A DNA stretch of 64,000 nucleotides from Erwinia_E haradaeae_G (GTDB taxonomy: Bacteria > Pseudomonadota > Gammaproteobacteria > Enterobacterales > Enterobacteriaceae), in the NCBI RefSeq assembly GCF_900698955.1, contig NZ_LR217720.1:310001-374000 (forward strand), given 5' to 3'. The translations under genes were made by a program, and so were the position numbers. Every line of letters starts with the position of its first letter. The first letter of the stretch is position 1. Shown here piece by piece: positions 18,179 to 29,090 of the stretch. The notes below the pieces were generated by a model that worked only from the letters and a program-made list of their open reading frames with translations, ran no database searches and was not told the origin of the DNA.

Positions 18179-21100
18179 ATGCCGGAACCTCGTTTTATTC
18201 ATTTACGCGTCCACAGTGATTACTCAATGATAGATGGATTATCAAAAATAGAGTCACTGGTATATCATGCAGCTAATATTGGGATGCCAGCTCTGGGTCT
18301 TACGGATTTTAATAATCTGTTTGGTTTAATTAAGTTTTATAATGCAGCACATGCAATAGGTCTTAAGCCAATCATTGGTGTTGATTTGAACATGAATTGC
18401 AAAGAACTAGGAAAGGAGCTAGCACAAATTACTATTCTAGCAATGAACAATCATGGCTACCAAAACTTAATTTTATTAATTTCTAGGGCCTACCGCAGGG
18501 GTTATGCTGTATCTGGTCCCACAATCGAACGGCATTGGTTAGTTGAGCACCATAAAGGTTTACTTTTGCTATCCGGTGGATATAAAGGTGATGTTGGTAA
18601 AGCCTTATTACGTGGTGATCAGAACAACGTGCAAGTGTTTATGGAATTTTATCAGAAATATTTTCCTCAGCACTACTATCTTGAATTAAGTCGTACGGGA
18701 CGACGAGATGAAGAGATATACTTGCATCAAGCAGTAGAGTTAGCAGTATCACTAGGTCTTCCTATTGTAGCCACCAATGAAGTATGCTTTATCTCTGAAT
18801 CAGATTTTGATGCTCATGAGATTCGAGTAGCCATTCACCATGGATACACTCTTAATAATCTCAAACGTCCTCGATTTTATAGTCCACAGCAATATTTGCG
18901 TACTGAGGAGGAGATGTGCTATCTGTTTTCGGATATTCCAGAGGCATTAGAAAATAGCGTAGAAATTGCTCGTCGTTGCAATGTTACCCTCCAGCTCGGT
19001 GCATACTTTTTACCACAATTCCCAACTGGCATGGTCTCTACGGAAGATTTTCTTATTGAAAAGTCTAAAAAAGGTTTAGAAGTACGCCTGGCGTCTTTAT
19101 TCACAAATCAGAAAATTCGTGCTCTGCATCGCATTAATTATGATCAAAGACTTGATAGTGAGTTACAAGTGATTAATAAGATGGGTTTTCCAGGTTATTT
19201 TTTAATTGTTATGGAATTTATTCAGTGGGCTAAGGCAAATTCTGTGCTAGTTGGTCCCGGGCGTGGTTCTGGTGCAGGCTCATTAGTTGCATATGCGTTA
19301 AATATTACAGATATAGACCCACTAGCGTTTAATTTACTTTTTGAACGTTTTCTGAATCCTGAGCGTATATCCATGCCGGATTTTGATATCGATTTCTGTA
19401 TGAGCAAACGAGACTTAGTAATTGAACATGTAGCAGAAATGTATGGTCGTCAAGCGGTTTCACAAATTATTACTTTTGGCACTATGACAGCGAAAGCAGT
19501 CATTCGGGATGTAGGACGTGTATTAGGACATCCTTATAGTTTTGTTGATCGTATATCTAAAATGGTTCCACTAGAGCCTGGTATGACACTAGAAAAAGCA
19601 TTGAAATATTCTTCTCATTTAATAGAGCTATACAAGAGAGATGAAGAAGTTAAAGCTTTGATTGATATGGCTAGAAAGCTCGAAGGCGTCACTCGTAACG
19701 CTAGTAAACACGCTGGAGGTGTGGTGATTGCCCCAACAAAGATTACTGATTTTGCACCCTTATATTGTGATGAAAAAGGGAATAATCCAGTTACTCAATT
19801 TGATAAAAATGATGTGGAATATACCGGTTTAGTAAAGTTTGATTTGCTGGGTTTACGTACTTTAACCATTATTGATGCGGCATTAGACATGATCAACACC
19901 CGTCGGAAAAAAAGTGCGGATACATTGATTAATCTTGCTTCCATTTCTCTCAAAGATAAAAAAAGTTTTGATATGTTAAAACGCGCGGAAACCACTGCGG
20001 TCTTTCAGCTTGAATCACGTGGTATGAAAGATTTAATGATCAGGTTAAAGCCTGATTGCTTTGAAGATATAATTGCGTTAGTGGCCTTATTTCGTCCTGG
20101 ACCATTACAATCTGGCATGGTAGATAATTTTATTGATCGTAAGCACGGACGAGAAAATATTTCGTATCCGGATGTACAATGGCAGCATGAGTTACTTCAA
20201 CCAGTGCTGGAATCAACTTATGGAATCATTTTATACCAAGAACAAGTTATGCAGATCGCTCAAGTATTCTCTGGGTATAGCTTAGGTGCTGCAGATATGT
20301 TACGTCGCGCCATGGGGAAAAAAAATCCGACAGAAATGGCGCGACAACGAAAAATATTTGAAGATGGCGCAAGAAAAAATGGCATAAATGGTGCGTTGGC
20401 AGTAAAAATTTTTGATTTAGTAGAGAAGTTTGCGGGATATGGGTTTAATAAATCACATTCTGTTGCTTATGCTCTACTATCTTATCAGACTTTATGGTTA
20501 AAGTCGCATTATCCAGCTGAATTTATGGCAGCCGTAATGAATACTGATATGGATAATACGGATAAAATTGTTGTTTTGATAGCTGAATGTTTACGAATGG
20601 GTTTAAGGGTGTTACCACCGAATATTAACGCCAGTTTATATAACTTTCATGTTAATGATCAAGGGGAGATTGTTTATGGCATGGGAGCAATTAAAGGAGT
20701 TGGCGCTAATCCCATCCTAGATATTACGCAAGCACGTAATACAGGCGGTTGTTTTTATGATATTTTTGAATTGTGTGGCCGTATAAACACTAAAAAAGTC
20801 ACTAATAGAGTCTTCAAGAAATTAATTATGTCTGGGACTTTAGATTGTTTTGGTCAAAATCGTGCTGCTTTAATGATGGCTTTACCAGATGCTTTAAAAA
20901 CTGCTAACCAGTACACTCAGGCATTAGAGATTGGACAGACAGATATATTCGGGGTGCTATCGGGACCTCATGAGCGAGTAAAAGAAAAATATTTAGAAGT
21001 GCAGCCATGGCCAGAAAATATCCGATTGAATTACGAGAGAGAAACATTAGGGATTTATCTAACGGGTCATCCAATTAATCCATATTTAGAAGAAATAAAG

Positions 21101-21664
21101 CGCTATGTGAGCGAACAGAGTTTGAAGGATATATCCCCCACTAAAAGGGGAAAAATGACTACTCTTGCAGGTTTAGTGGTATCCGCTCGAGTTATAGACA
21201 CTAAAAATGGTAATCGAATAGGAGTATGTACACTAGAAGATCACTCAGGTCGTATTGAATTAAAAATATTTATTGATGTTTTAGATAAATTGCAGCATTT
21301 TTTAGAAAAAGATCGTATTCTGATTGTTCGTGGCGAGGTGAGTTTAGATCATTTTACTGGAGGGATGAAGATAGTAGCCCGTGATATTATCGATCTTCAT
21401 ATGGCTCGCAAAAGATATGTACGCAGTCTTGGACTATATCTTAACGATGGACAAATAGGTAAACAGTTCATACAGCGTATATATGTCTTACTTGTACCAT
21501 ATCGAAAAGAAGAGGGTATTCCTGTTAACTTATACTATAAGAAAGGGGCGACTACAGAAAATTTACGTATAGGTGCATCTTGGAAAATTACATTTAACGA
21601 TTCTTTATTAAATGATTTAAGATCATTAATAGGATCCAAAGAAGTAACACTAGAATTTGATTAA
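18179..21664 (+). CDS. dnaE: DNA polymerase III alpha subunit
   Basis: Catalytic subunit of the replicative polymerase. It has 1161 residues against 1160 in E. coli. It holds an N-terminal PHP domain (HLRVHSDYSMIDGL), the polymerase core with PDFDIDFCM carrying the two catalytic aspartates, the third acid in GLVKFDLLGLRT, the beta-binding and fingers region, and a C-terminal OB fold. I chose the ATG giving MPEPRF, which has an AGGAA site upstream. An open frame extends to 18053 but would add 42 hydrophobic residues absent from the family. accA follows after 12 bases. Confidence 0.97.
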   Translation: MPEPRFIHLRVHSDYSMIDGLSKIESLVYHAANIGMPALGLTDFNNLFGLIKFYNAAHAIGLKPIIGVDLNMNCKELGKELAQITILAMNNHGYQNLILLISRAYRRGYAVSGPTIERHWLVEHHKGLLLLSGGYKGDVGKALLRGDQNNVQVFMEFYQKYFPQHYYLELSRTGRRDEEIYLHQAVELAVSLGLPIVATNEVCFISESDFDAHEIRVAIHHGYTLNNLKRPRFYSPQQYLRTEEEMCYLFSDIPEALENSVEIARRCNVTLQLGAYFLPQFPTGMVSTEDFLIEKSKKGLEVRLASLFTNQKIRALHRINYDQRLDSELQVINKMGFPGYFLIVMEFIQWAKANSVLVGPGRGSGAGSLVAYALNITDIDPLAFNLLFERFLNPERISMPDFDIDFCMSKRDLVIEHVAEMYGRQAVSQIITFGTMTAKAVIRDVGRVLGHPYSFVDRISKMVPLEPGMTLEKALKYSSHLIELYKRDEEVKALIDMARKLEGVTRNASKHAGGVVIAPTKITDFAPLYCDEKGNNPVTQFDKNDVEYTGLVKFDLLGLRTLTIIDAALDMINTRRKKSADTLINLASISLKDKKSFDMLKRAETTAVFQLESRGMKDLMIRLKPDCFEDIIALVALFRPGPLQSGMVDNFIDRKHGRENISYPDVQWQHELLQPVLESTYGIILYQEQVMQIAQVFSGYSLGAADMLRRAMGKKNPTEMARQRKIFEDGARKNGINGALAVKIFDLVEKFAGYGFNKSHSVAYALLSYQTLWLKSHYPAEFMAAVMNTDMDNTDKIVVLIAECLRMGLRVLPPNINASLYNFHVNDQGEIVYGMGAIKGVGANPILDITQARNTGGCFYDIFELCGRINTKKVTNRVFKKLIMSGTLDCFGQNRAALMMALPDALKTANQYTQALEIGQTDIFGVLSGPHERVKEKYLEVQPWPENIRLNYERETLGIYLTGHPINPYLEEIKRYVSEQSLKDISPTKRGKMTTLAGLVVSARVIDTKNGNRIGVCTLEDHSGRIELKIFIDVLDKLQHFLEKDRILIVRGEVSLDHFTGGMKIVARDIIDLHMARKRYVRSLGLYLNDGQIGKQFIQRIYVLLVPYRKEEGIPVNLYYKKGATTENLRIGASWKITFNDSLLNDLRSLIGSKEVTLEFD

Positions 21665-21676
21665 AATAGGATTAGC

Positions 21677-22651
21677 ATGAGTTTGCATTACCTTGATTTT
21701 GAGCAACCTCTAATAGAGATTGAAGAAAAAATTGATTCATTAAAAGCAGTAAGTCGTCAGGATACACATACTCATCTACATCTAGATGAAGAAATCCAGC
21801 GCTTACGTCATAAACGTGTCGATATGACACGCAAGATTTTTGCTAGTTTAAGTGCTTGGCAAGTTGCGCAATTAGCTCGACATCCTTTGCGCCCCCATAC
21901 CTTAGACTATATTCATACTATATTTACTGATTTTGATGAGCTAGCAGGCGATCGCGTTTATTCAGATGATAAAGCTATTGTTGGCGGTTTAGCGCGCCTT
22001 TCTGGGCGCCCTGTAATGATCATTGGACATCAGAAAGGGCGTGAAACGAAAGAAAAAATTCGTCGTAACTTTGGTATGCCAGCGCCTGAGGGTTATCGTA
22101 AGGCATTACGTCTTATGGAATTAGCTGAGCGTTTTAAAATGCCGATTATTACATTCATTGACACACCTGGTGCATACCCTGGTGTGGGTGCTGAAGAGCG
22201 CGGACAAGCAGAGGCTATTGCTCATAATCTGCGTGAGATGTCTCGATTAAGAGTTCCAGTAATCTGTACGGTTATTGGTGAAGGTGGATCAGGAGGAGCG
22301 TTAGCAATTGGTGTAGGCGATAAAGTGAACATGTTACAGTATAGTATATATGCGGTAATTTCCCCGGAAGGTTGCGCTTCGATCCTATGGAGGAGCACAG
22401 ATAAGGCATCTGTAGCGGCTGAAGCAATGGCTATTATTGCGCCTCGTTTAAAAGAGTTAAATCTCATTGATTCCGTTATTCCTGAACCTCTTGGTGGAGC
22501 ACATCGTGATCCACTAGTCAGTAGCGAGACATTGAAGAACCAACTCTTAACTGATTTATCTGATCTGGAATCACTTAGTATAAAAGAATTACTAGATCGT
22601 CGCTTTAAGCGTTTAATGAGCTATGGTACCACTTCTTTTTATTCAGCATAA
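21677..22651 (+). CDS. accA: acetyl-CoA carboxylase carboxyltransferase alpha subunit
   Basis: With AccD it transfers the carboxyl group from biotin to acetyl-CoA, the first step of fatty-acid synthesis. It has 324 residues against 319 in E. coli. Visible features are the N-terminal helical part (LDFEQPLIEIEEKI), PEGYRKALRLMELAERF, IDTPGAYPGVGAEERGQ and GEGGSGGALAIGVGD. An AGGATTAGC ribosome site stands before the ATG. It keeps the enterobacterial dnaE-accA adjacency; what follows (tldD) does not. Confidence 0.97.
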   Translation: MSLHYLDFEQPLIEIEEKIDSLKAVSRQDTHTHLHLDEEIQRLRHKRVDMTRKIFASLSAWQVAQLARHPLRPHTLDYIHTIFTDFDELAGDRVYSDDKAIVGGLARLSGRPVMIIGHQKGRETKEKIRRNFGMPAPEGYRKALRLMELAERFKMPIITFIDTPGAYPGVGAEERGQAEAIAHNLREMSRLRVPVICTVIGEGGSGGALAIGVGDKVNMLQYSIYAVISPEGCASILWRSTDKASVAAEAMAIIAPRLKELNLIDSVIPEPLGGAHRDPLVSSETLKNQLLTDLSDLESLSIKELLDRRFKRLMSYGTTSFYSA

Positions 22652-23015
22652 ACTAATAATGCGTGTATATGTGTACTGATTTATTGTAGGTGCAATCGTT
22701 TTGATGTGCCGATGCTATGTGCTACAGTATAATAGAGTGTTAAATACAATACTTGTGTGCAGAGGGATATGCAGGAATATTATGTGTCTTTCGAGATTCT
22801 ATGAAGATAGATATTTTGCATGTTTTCTTAAAAACACAATAATGATGGAGGAGTATATAATGCATTTTATAACTTATAGTAGATGTAGTATGAACAGTGA
22901 CAAATTTTGCAAAAAATAATCCTGATGATAATAATACCATTATAATTTCAGTTATAGCATGATCCATGATAGTGCTAGATATTTGTGAACCTATCTATAA
23001 TTTAAGAGAATATGC
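22652..23015. other. gene-free stretch between accA and tldD
   Basis: 364 bases without a supported gene. A 72-codon open frame at 22701-22919 (+) is Cys- and Met-rich, lacks family resemblance and is taken as chance. No clear terminator is seen after accA. Confidence 0.5.
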
Positions 23016-24467
23016 ATGAGTATACATATAGTAAGTGAGCAATTACTTTCTGTAAATAATTTAAGTGAGAAAGATTTAACTTCCGTTTTAGGTTATCTTT
23101 CCGAACGAAAGTTAACTTACGGTGATTTATATTTTCAATATATTTATAATGAATCATGGATGCTGGAGAATAGGATTATTAAAAATGTTTCATATTCTGT
23201 CGAGAATGGTGTAGGGGTTCGAGCTATCGTGGGTGAAAAAACGGGCTTTGCCTATGCTAATAGTATTACACTAAAATCTTTACGTCAAAGCGCACTGGCT
23301 GCGCGTAGTATTATATTAGAACCTAATAATGGACAGTGTAAGTGTAGTGTTTTTAAACAAGAGACACATTATCCTCGTTATAGCACACAGGATCCATTAA
23401 ATAGCCTAACCAATGAAGATAAAATTAGTTTACTACATCAGATTGATATGGCAGCACGTCAGGTGGATAAACGTGTTCAGGATGTGACAATCAATTTAAC
23501 AGGGGCGTATGAACAAGTATTAATTGCAGCAACTGACGGTACGTTAGCAGCTGATATTCGCCCTCTTGTTTTATTATCTATGCGCGTACAAATAGAGGAT
23601 CATGGAAAGTTTGAGAAAGGTATTTATGGTGGCGGTGGTCGTTATGGTTATGAGTTTTTTTTAGATCAAATAGACGGTGAAGTTCGGGTAATCTCATGGG
23701 CTCGAAATGCAGTACGAATGGCGTTAGTAAATTTTTATGCTGTATCAGCTCCGGCAGGTTCATTCCCTGTTGTTTTAGCAGCAGGATGCCCTGGGGTTCT
23801 TTTGCATGAAGCAGTTGGCCATGGTTTAGAGGGCGATTTTAATCGTCGCGGCACATCTTTGTTTAGCGGAAAGATAGGTGAGAAAGTAGCATCTGAACTA
23901 TGTACCGTAGTCGATAACGGTACTCTCGATGGTTTACGAGGGTCTCTTTCCATTGATGATGAAGGTGTATCAGGTAAGTATAACATACTAATTGAAAAAG
24001 GTATTTTAAAAGGTTATATGCAAGATAAAATGAATGCACGTCTAATGGGTGTTGTATCCACTGGTAATGCACGTCGTGCATCGTATGCATATTTACCAAT
24101 ACCACGTATGACTAATACATATATATTATCTGGAAATTCAACACCTGCAGAAATCATTGAAAGTGTTGATTTTGGCTTATATATCACCACATTAAGCAGT
24201 GGTCAGGTGGATATCACATCCGGCTCATTTTCATTTTCTACTTCGGAAGCTTATTTAATTAAAAATGGTAAGGTGACTAAACCCGTTAAGGGGGCTACAT
24301 TGATTGGGTCTGGTATTGAAGTGATGCAGAATATTTCAATGATTGGCAGTGATCTTGCACTAGATACTGGGGTTTCGGTTTGTAGCAAAGAAGGACAAAA
24401 TATAGCTGTCAGTGTTGGTCAGCCGACTTTAAAAGTAGATCATCTAACAGTGGGAGGCACTTCTTAG
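23016..24467 (+). CDS. tldD: metalloprotease TldD
   Basis: Zinc protease subunit that normally works as a TldD-TldE heterodimer in peptide maturation and degradation. It has 483 residues against 481 in E. coli. The metal motif HEAVGH is at residues 264-269, followed by GLEGDFNRRGTS, and the C-terminus ends TLKVDHLTVGGTS. The partner gene tldE (pmbA) is not in this window; in E. coli it is unlinked too, so this is not evidence of loss. Confidence 0.95.
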   Translation: MSIHIVSEQLLSVNNLSEKDLTSVLGYLSERKLTYGDLYFQYIYNESWMLENRIIKNVSYSVENGVGVRAIVGEKTGFAYANSITLKSLRQSALAARSIILEPNNGQCKCSVFKQETHYPRYSTQDPLNSLTNEDKISLLHQIDMAARQVDKRVQDVTINLTGAYEQVLIAATDGTLAADIRPLVLLSMRVQIEDHGKFEKGIYGGGGRYGYEFFLDQIDGEVRVISWARNAVRMALVNFYAVSAPAGSFPVVLAAGCPGVLLHEAVGHGLEGDFNRRGTSLFSGKIGEKVASELCTVVDNGTLDGLRGSLSIDDEGVSGKYNILIEKGILKGYMQDKMNARLMGVVSTGNARRASYAYLPIPRMTNTYILSGNSTPAEIIESVDFGLYITTLSSGQVDITSGSFSFSTSEAYLIKNGKVTKPVKGATLIGSGIEVMQNISMIGSDLALDTGVSVCSKEGQNIAVSVGQPTLKVDHLTVGGTS

Positions 24468-25019
24468 AGTCTGTAATTATGCATAGATAGAATGTTTTTT
24501 CTCATGATGTAGTGATAGATTTATAAAATAATTTTATAAATACTGGCGAGATCATGCATTAAACATGATTATATGATGTAAAATTCAATAGTATAGAAGT
24601 AATATATATGATATGTATAGTAGATATATTGATATATAACATCTAGATGTATAGTGTGTATTTTCCCATGTTGTTTTGCAAAATATTGGGCATTTTAGTT
24701 AAAGTATATTGATTACGAATGTAATGCAAGAGAGTTGTTTTTATTAAAATTACCCTATACTCTTAGTTTTCAAGTCTCCTAAATTAGAGTATCAGCATGA
24801 GTATTGATATGTTTATATGTGCTATATACTGTAATGTTTGTATCACAGTAGCGCATAGTTTTCTAACAGACAGTACAGGTAAGAACTTTCATAAGGTTGA
24901 TATTGATGCAATGGTTATAAGGGGTATTCATGGATATTAATTGAAGAGACATGTTATCTTTATAGGGTAAAATTTTAATGATTCTTCTGATACGTACTTA
25001 TGAGTGATATATAATCTGA
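24468..25019. other. gene-free stretch between convergent tldD and ugd
   Basis: 552 bases between two convergent genes. No clear gene, RNA or terminator hairpin with a T-run was found. Confidence 0.5.
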
Positions 25020-26363
25020 TTATAGTTTTTTTTGAAGCGATGCCCCCCGCCCAATAGCATAATAAATGAATCCGTATTGTTTAAGTTTTTCTGGGTCATA
25101 AATGTTACGACCATCAAAAATTACAGGGGTTTTAAGTTTGTTTTTCATCAAAGTAAAATCAGGATATTGGAAATGTTGCCATTCTGTGCAGATAATAAGA
25201 CCGTCTGCATTTTGTAGAGCTAGTTCTTTACTTTCCATAAGTTTAAGATCATGACGAAGACCGTAAATACGCTTTGTTTCATGCATAGCTTCTGGATCAA
25301 ACGCTTGTATCACAGCGCCCGCTTTCCATAGTTCTTCCATTAATACTCTGCTCGAAGCATCACGCATGTCGTTTGTGTTAGGTTTAAAGGACAACCCCCA
25401 TAAGGCAAAAGTTTTTCCTCGTAAGTCATCTCTAAAATGACGCTTAATTAAAGTGGGCAATTTATTTCTCTGGAAAGAATTGACGTCTACTACTGCCTGG
25501 AGGATCCTTGGAGAGTACCCTATATTTTGAGAAGTGCGTATTAAGGCTTGCATATCTTTTGGTAAGCAAGATCCTCCATAACCACAACCTGGATAAATAA
25601 AGGAATATCCAATGCGTGAATCAGCACCAATACCTTGACGCACTTTTTCAATATCAGCACCTAGTCGTTCTGCTACATTAGATATTTCATTCATAAAACT
25701 AATTTTTGTCGCCAACATACAATTTGCAGTATATTTTGTGAGTTCAGCGCTACGTATATCCATGAATAATATACAATTATGACTCTGATTAAATGGTTTG
25801 TATAATTCATGTAGGAGATCAATAATATTACCATTATCAGTACCAATGATAATGCGTTCCGGGTTCATACAGTCATTAACAGCTGTGCCTTCTGTTAAAA
25901 ACTCTGGATTAGAGGCCACATCACAGAGAAAGTTTACACCGCGACCTTGTAGTGTTTTTTTGATTACCTGACGTATATATTCAGTTGTTCCAACAGGCAC
26001 AGTAGATTTATTCAGTACTATTTTTTGATCTTGCATGTATTGAGCAATAGTGCGTGATACAGATAACACATTTTTTATATCTACGGATCCATCTTTCTCT
26101 GCGGGGGTATCAACAGTAATAAACTGCACCAACCCGTGCTGCACACCTTCTTCTGCATGAGAGGAAAACTGCAGGCGTCCTGACTGATAATTTTGTGTAA
26201 TAAGGGTCTGTAAACCAGCTTCAAAAATAGGAATATCACCTTTCTTTAGTTTTTTAATTTTGATATCGTCAATATCAATGCAGAGGACATTATGGCCAAC
26301 TTCCGCTAAAACAGCAGCTTGCACTAAACCCACATAACCAATACCAAATACTGTAACTTTCAT
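25020..26363 (-). CDS. ugd: UDP-glucose 6-dehydrogenase
   Basis: Oxidises UDP-glucose twice to UDP-glucuronate, used for surface polysaccharide or LPS decoration. It has 447 residues, the longer form of the family (E. coli Ugd has 388). The NAD-binding VFGIGYVGLVQAAVLAE is at residues 5-21, and the catalytic Cys266 lies in GCGYGGSCLPKD. The C-terminal domain has ALWGLSFKPNTNDMRDA. The start at MKVTVFG has a GGAAAA site; a frame opening at 26396 would add 11 residues. It stands alone, with no sugar-transfer genes nearby, so the end product cannot be told. Confidence 0.94.
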   Translation of the reverse strand: MKVTVFGIGYVGLVQAAVLAEVGHNVLCIDIDDIKIKKLKKGDIPIFEAGLQTLITQNYQSGRLQFSSHAEEGVQHGLVQFITVDTPAEKDGSVDIKNVLSVSRTIAQYMQDQKIVLNKSTVPVGTTEYIRQVIKKTLQGRGVNFLCDVASNPEFLTEGTAVNDCMNPERIIIGTDNGNIIDLLHELYKPFNQSHNCILFMDIRSAELTKYTANCMLATKISFMNEISNVAERLGADIEKVRQGIGADSRIGYSFIYPGCGYGGSCLPKDMQALIRTSQNIGYSPRILQAVVDVNSFQRNKLPTLIKRHFRDDLRGKTFALWGLSFKPNTNDMRDASSRVLMEELWKAGAVIQAFDPEAMHETKRIYGLRHDLKLMESKELALQNADGLIICTEWQHFQYPDFTLMKNKLKTPVIFDGRNIYDPEKLKQYGFIYYAIGRGASLQKKL

Positions 26364-28062
26364 GAGTTTTTCCGATAAAATAATGCTGTAAGTCAATAGA
26401 AATTAGTAAAGTAAAATTATACATAATATGTATATATTTTAGTCTGTTGATTTATTATTATGTTTGTGCTCATTTATCGCATAAGTAAGTGTAGTTGTTG
26501 TATACGTGCGATAGAATGATTGCATTTATTTTTAATAGTGTATTATTATCATCTCTCTCACTTGTAGCAATATTTTTGGATGGATATCAGCATATAGAGG
26601 TTACTGATGCACCGGAGGATGATGAACTATAATTACAGAAGGTTTTGAGAGGAGCGAATCAGAAGCTGAGTGTATACTCAACATCATTACCTCATATACT
26701 ATATTATATTTTTATTTTTGTAGACATGATACTTGATGCCAAGCATAATTAGTAGCTGTTATCGCATTGTAATCGAAGTTGTTTTTCATCCACAATATCC
26801 ATTGTGATGTATTGTTCTGCAAACTATAAGGTACAAAAGAAAATTTCTTTTTGGTAATTTATCTTGGTTCGCAGAACTATGCGTGCATCATTGTCTATTC
26901 TTATTGCACACAAGTCTATACAATATCATATGTGACGTAGATTTCTAATATGGCATAGAGATAATAGAGATTATATCTTTTTATCGTATGTGATTACTTT
27001 ATGTACATTATCGGTAAATAAGGTACAACATATTACAGGTAGTATTACATAACATTGACAATATCTCATTGAATGTACACACAGTCATTCTATTATCTTT
27101 ATTTTCTGCGTTTCAATAAGATACCACTAAACTATGCTAGAGTACAGAATATTCATTTCTTCTATGTAAAGTATTAATTCATTAGTGGTTAAAGTCCTAT
27201 AATTATACCATTATGGTAAATACTAGAGATAGTTAATGTTGAGGATGATATGGCTATGAAGTATATGTGATATTATGTATATGTCCATTTTGTGCACAGG
27301 ATATTGATAGATATATAAGATAACTATTGTACTGATCACTTAGTAGTGGATGTATTTTCATATTATGGTGTAATAATATGCTTGCGTATATTTAGTAGTC
27401 ATCTGAGACATAGCTAAGTAAAGGATAACTTTTTAGTACGTATGATTTTTAAAGATCATTATATATCGTATAGTACGGGGCTAATTAGCATGAGCTACAA
27501 TATATATTGAGATTAATCAGGTGTATATTATTTTTAATAAAGGGCAGTGATGGTATCTTAATGTGCTTACTATAGTATATTGACACCATGATTCTTTTTG
27601 AGCTATTGGATACTGTAGACAAATTTGTGCGCGCTGTAACATAAGATGCTATGTATACATATGATATATAGATGTGTAATTGATGTCTCATATTAAAGGG
27701 TAGTTGTCTATCTTATTTCCTCATATGTGTTGGATATTCACAGCAATCGAATGGGATTGCATTGTATGCATGTATGTGTTCCTTTTTTAGTATTATTTTA
27801 CTCACATTAATCCTTATCAATGTACAATGTACTGGGGTGCATTTCTGGTACAATATTTAACGCAGAAAATAAAACTTGAATGTAGACATAGAGAATATTT
27901 TCAGTGTATGTTAATAGGATGCTTCTTATATAAAAGTCTACAATGATTTTTTGACTGATTGTGTGATCATCATAGTATATATATACTATCAGTATTATTA
28001 TTCAGGTATATAGTTATGTATATGTACGAGATATAAAGAATTTTTTGAGTGAAAAGAAGGTC
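26364..28062. other. gene-free stretch upstream of ugd and rsmH
   Basis: About 1.7 kb between divergent ugd and the decayed mraZ site. It is very AT-rich, with stops in every frame. One 68-codon open frame (27485-27691, reverse) looks like chance. No tRNA or structured RNA could be recognised. Confidence 0.5.
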
Positions 28063-28138
28063 TATTTCGCAACAGAACCATACAAGATATATGCATCATA
28101 GTAATTATGATATTTATATTAGATTATTTAAGTATTGA
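28063..28138 (+). pseudogene. mraZ: possible remnant of the mraZ 3' end
   Basis: mraZ directly precedes rsmH in enterobacteria. Here, 10 bases before the rsmH ATG, a frame ends in YDIYIRLFKY and stop, resembling the MraZ tail GDLSERLQDLSL at D, L/I, R and L. It is preceded at nearly the right distance by a QQ pair (28070-28075) matching WHQQ of MraZ. Further upstream the frame is broken by stops. The match is short and could be chance; position is the main support. Confidence 0.35.
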
Positions 28139-28148
28139 TGAGAGTATA

Positions 28149-29090
28149 ATGAGGGAGATTTTTAAACATATACCAGTATTAATCGATGAGGCCGTGAATG
28201 GGCTCAATATTCAGCCTAACGGTATTTATATAGACGGTACATTTGGCAGAGGCGGGCACTCGCGTGTAATTCTTGCGCAGCTCGGTGCCGGTGGTCATTT
28301 ATATGCCATGGATTGCGATCCACAGGCAATTATTGCTGCATCTGAGCTCACTGATTCTCGCTTTACTATTATTCATGGTTTCTTTTCATCTATGGCTAAA
28401 TGTATGGAAGCGCGTGGATTGACAAGAAAAATTGACGGAATTATTTTAGATTTTGGTATGTCTTCCCCTCAAATAGACGATGCGCAACGTGGATTTTCTT
28501 TTATGCGAGATGGACCATTAGATATGCGGATGGATCCAACGTGTGGAAAGTCAGCTGCTATATGGTTACGTTATGCTAAAGAAAAGGAAATTTCCCTGGC
28601 ATTAAGGACTTTCGGCGAAGAACGTTTTTCCAAACGTATCGCGCATGCTATTGTACAACGAAATCAGGAACGTCTCATTGTTCGTACTGCCGATCTTGCT
28701 AATGTCATTAATACTGCAATACCACGTAAAGATACGTTCAAGCATCCCGCCACGCGTAGCTTTCAAGCAATTCGTATCGTGATTAATAATGAAATCGAGG
28801 AGATAAAACAGGTACTGCATGGTGCATTAAATATCTTAAAAGATGGTGGTCGTTTATCCATTATTACTTTTCATTCACTAGAAGATCGCTTGGTAAAACG
28901 TTTTATAAGATCGCACAGTGGCAGGGTACAGATACCAAATGGTTTACCGATATCAGAAACACAGATCCATCTACTAGAGATGCATCATCTAAAGGAAATA
29001 TGTAAAATCACACCGAGTAGAGCTGAAGTTATTAGCAATCCACGTGCACGTAGCGCTGTTTTGCGTGTTGCTGAGCGTATTAGAGAATGA
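28149..29090 (+). CDS. rsmH: 16S rRNA m4C1402 methyltransferase
   Basis: Methylates the N4 of C1402 in 16S rRNA using SAM; formerly called MraW. It has 313 residues, identical to the E. coli length from the chosen start MREIFKHIPVLIDEAVNGL. Motifs include DGTFGRGGHSR (SAM binding), LDFGMSSPQIDDAQRGFSF, MRMD, FKHPATRSFQAIRI and the C-terminal SFHSLEDRLVKRF-like stretch, here beginning TFHS. An upstream in-frame ATG at 28107 would add 14 unrelated residues. Its TGA overlaps the ftsL ATG by four bases. Confidence 0.96.
   Translation: MREIFKHIPVLIDEAVNGLNIQPNGIYIDGTFGRGGHSRVILAQLGAGGHLYAMDCDPQAIIAASELTDSRFTIIHGFFSSMAKCMEARGLTRKIDGIILDFGMSSPQIDDAQRGFSFMRDGPLDMRMDPTCGKSAAIWLRYAKEKEISLALRTFGEERFSKRIAHAIVQRNQERLIVRTADLANVINTAIPRKDTFKHPATRSFQAIRIVINNEIEEIKQVLHGALNILKDGGRLSIITFHSLEDRLVKRFIRSHSGRVQIPNGLPISETQIHLLEMHHLKEICKITPSRAEVISNPRARSAVLRVAERIRE

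Noticed and set aside
22701..22919. 72-codon open frame after accA (+)
   Set aside because: Cys- and Met-rich, no family resemblance, no ribosome site; AT-rich DNA yields such frames by chance.
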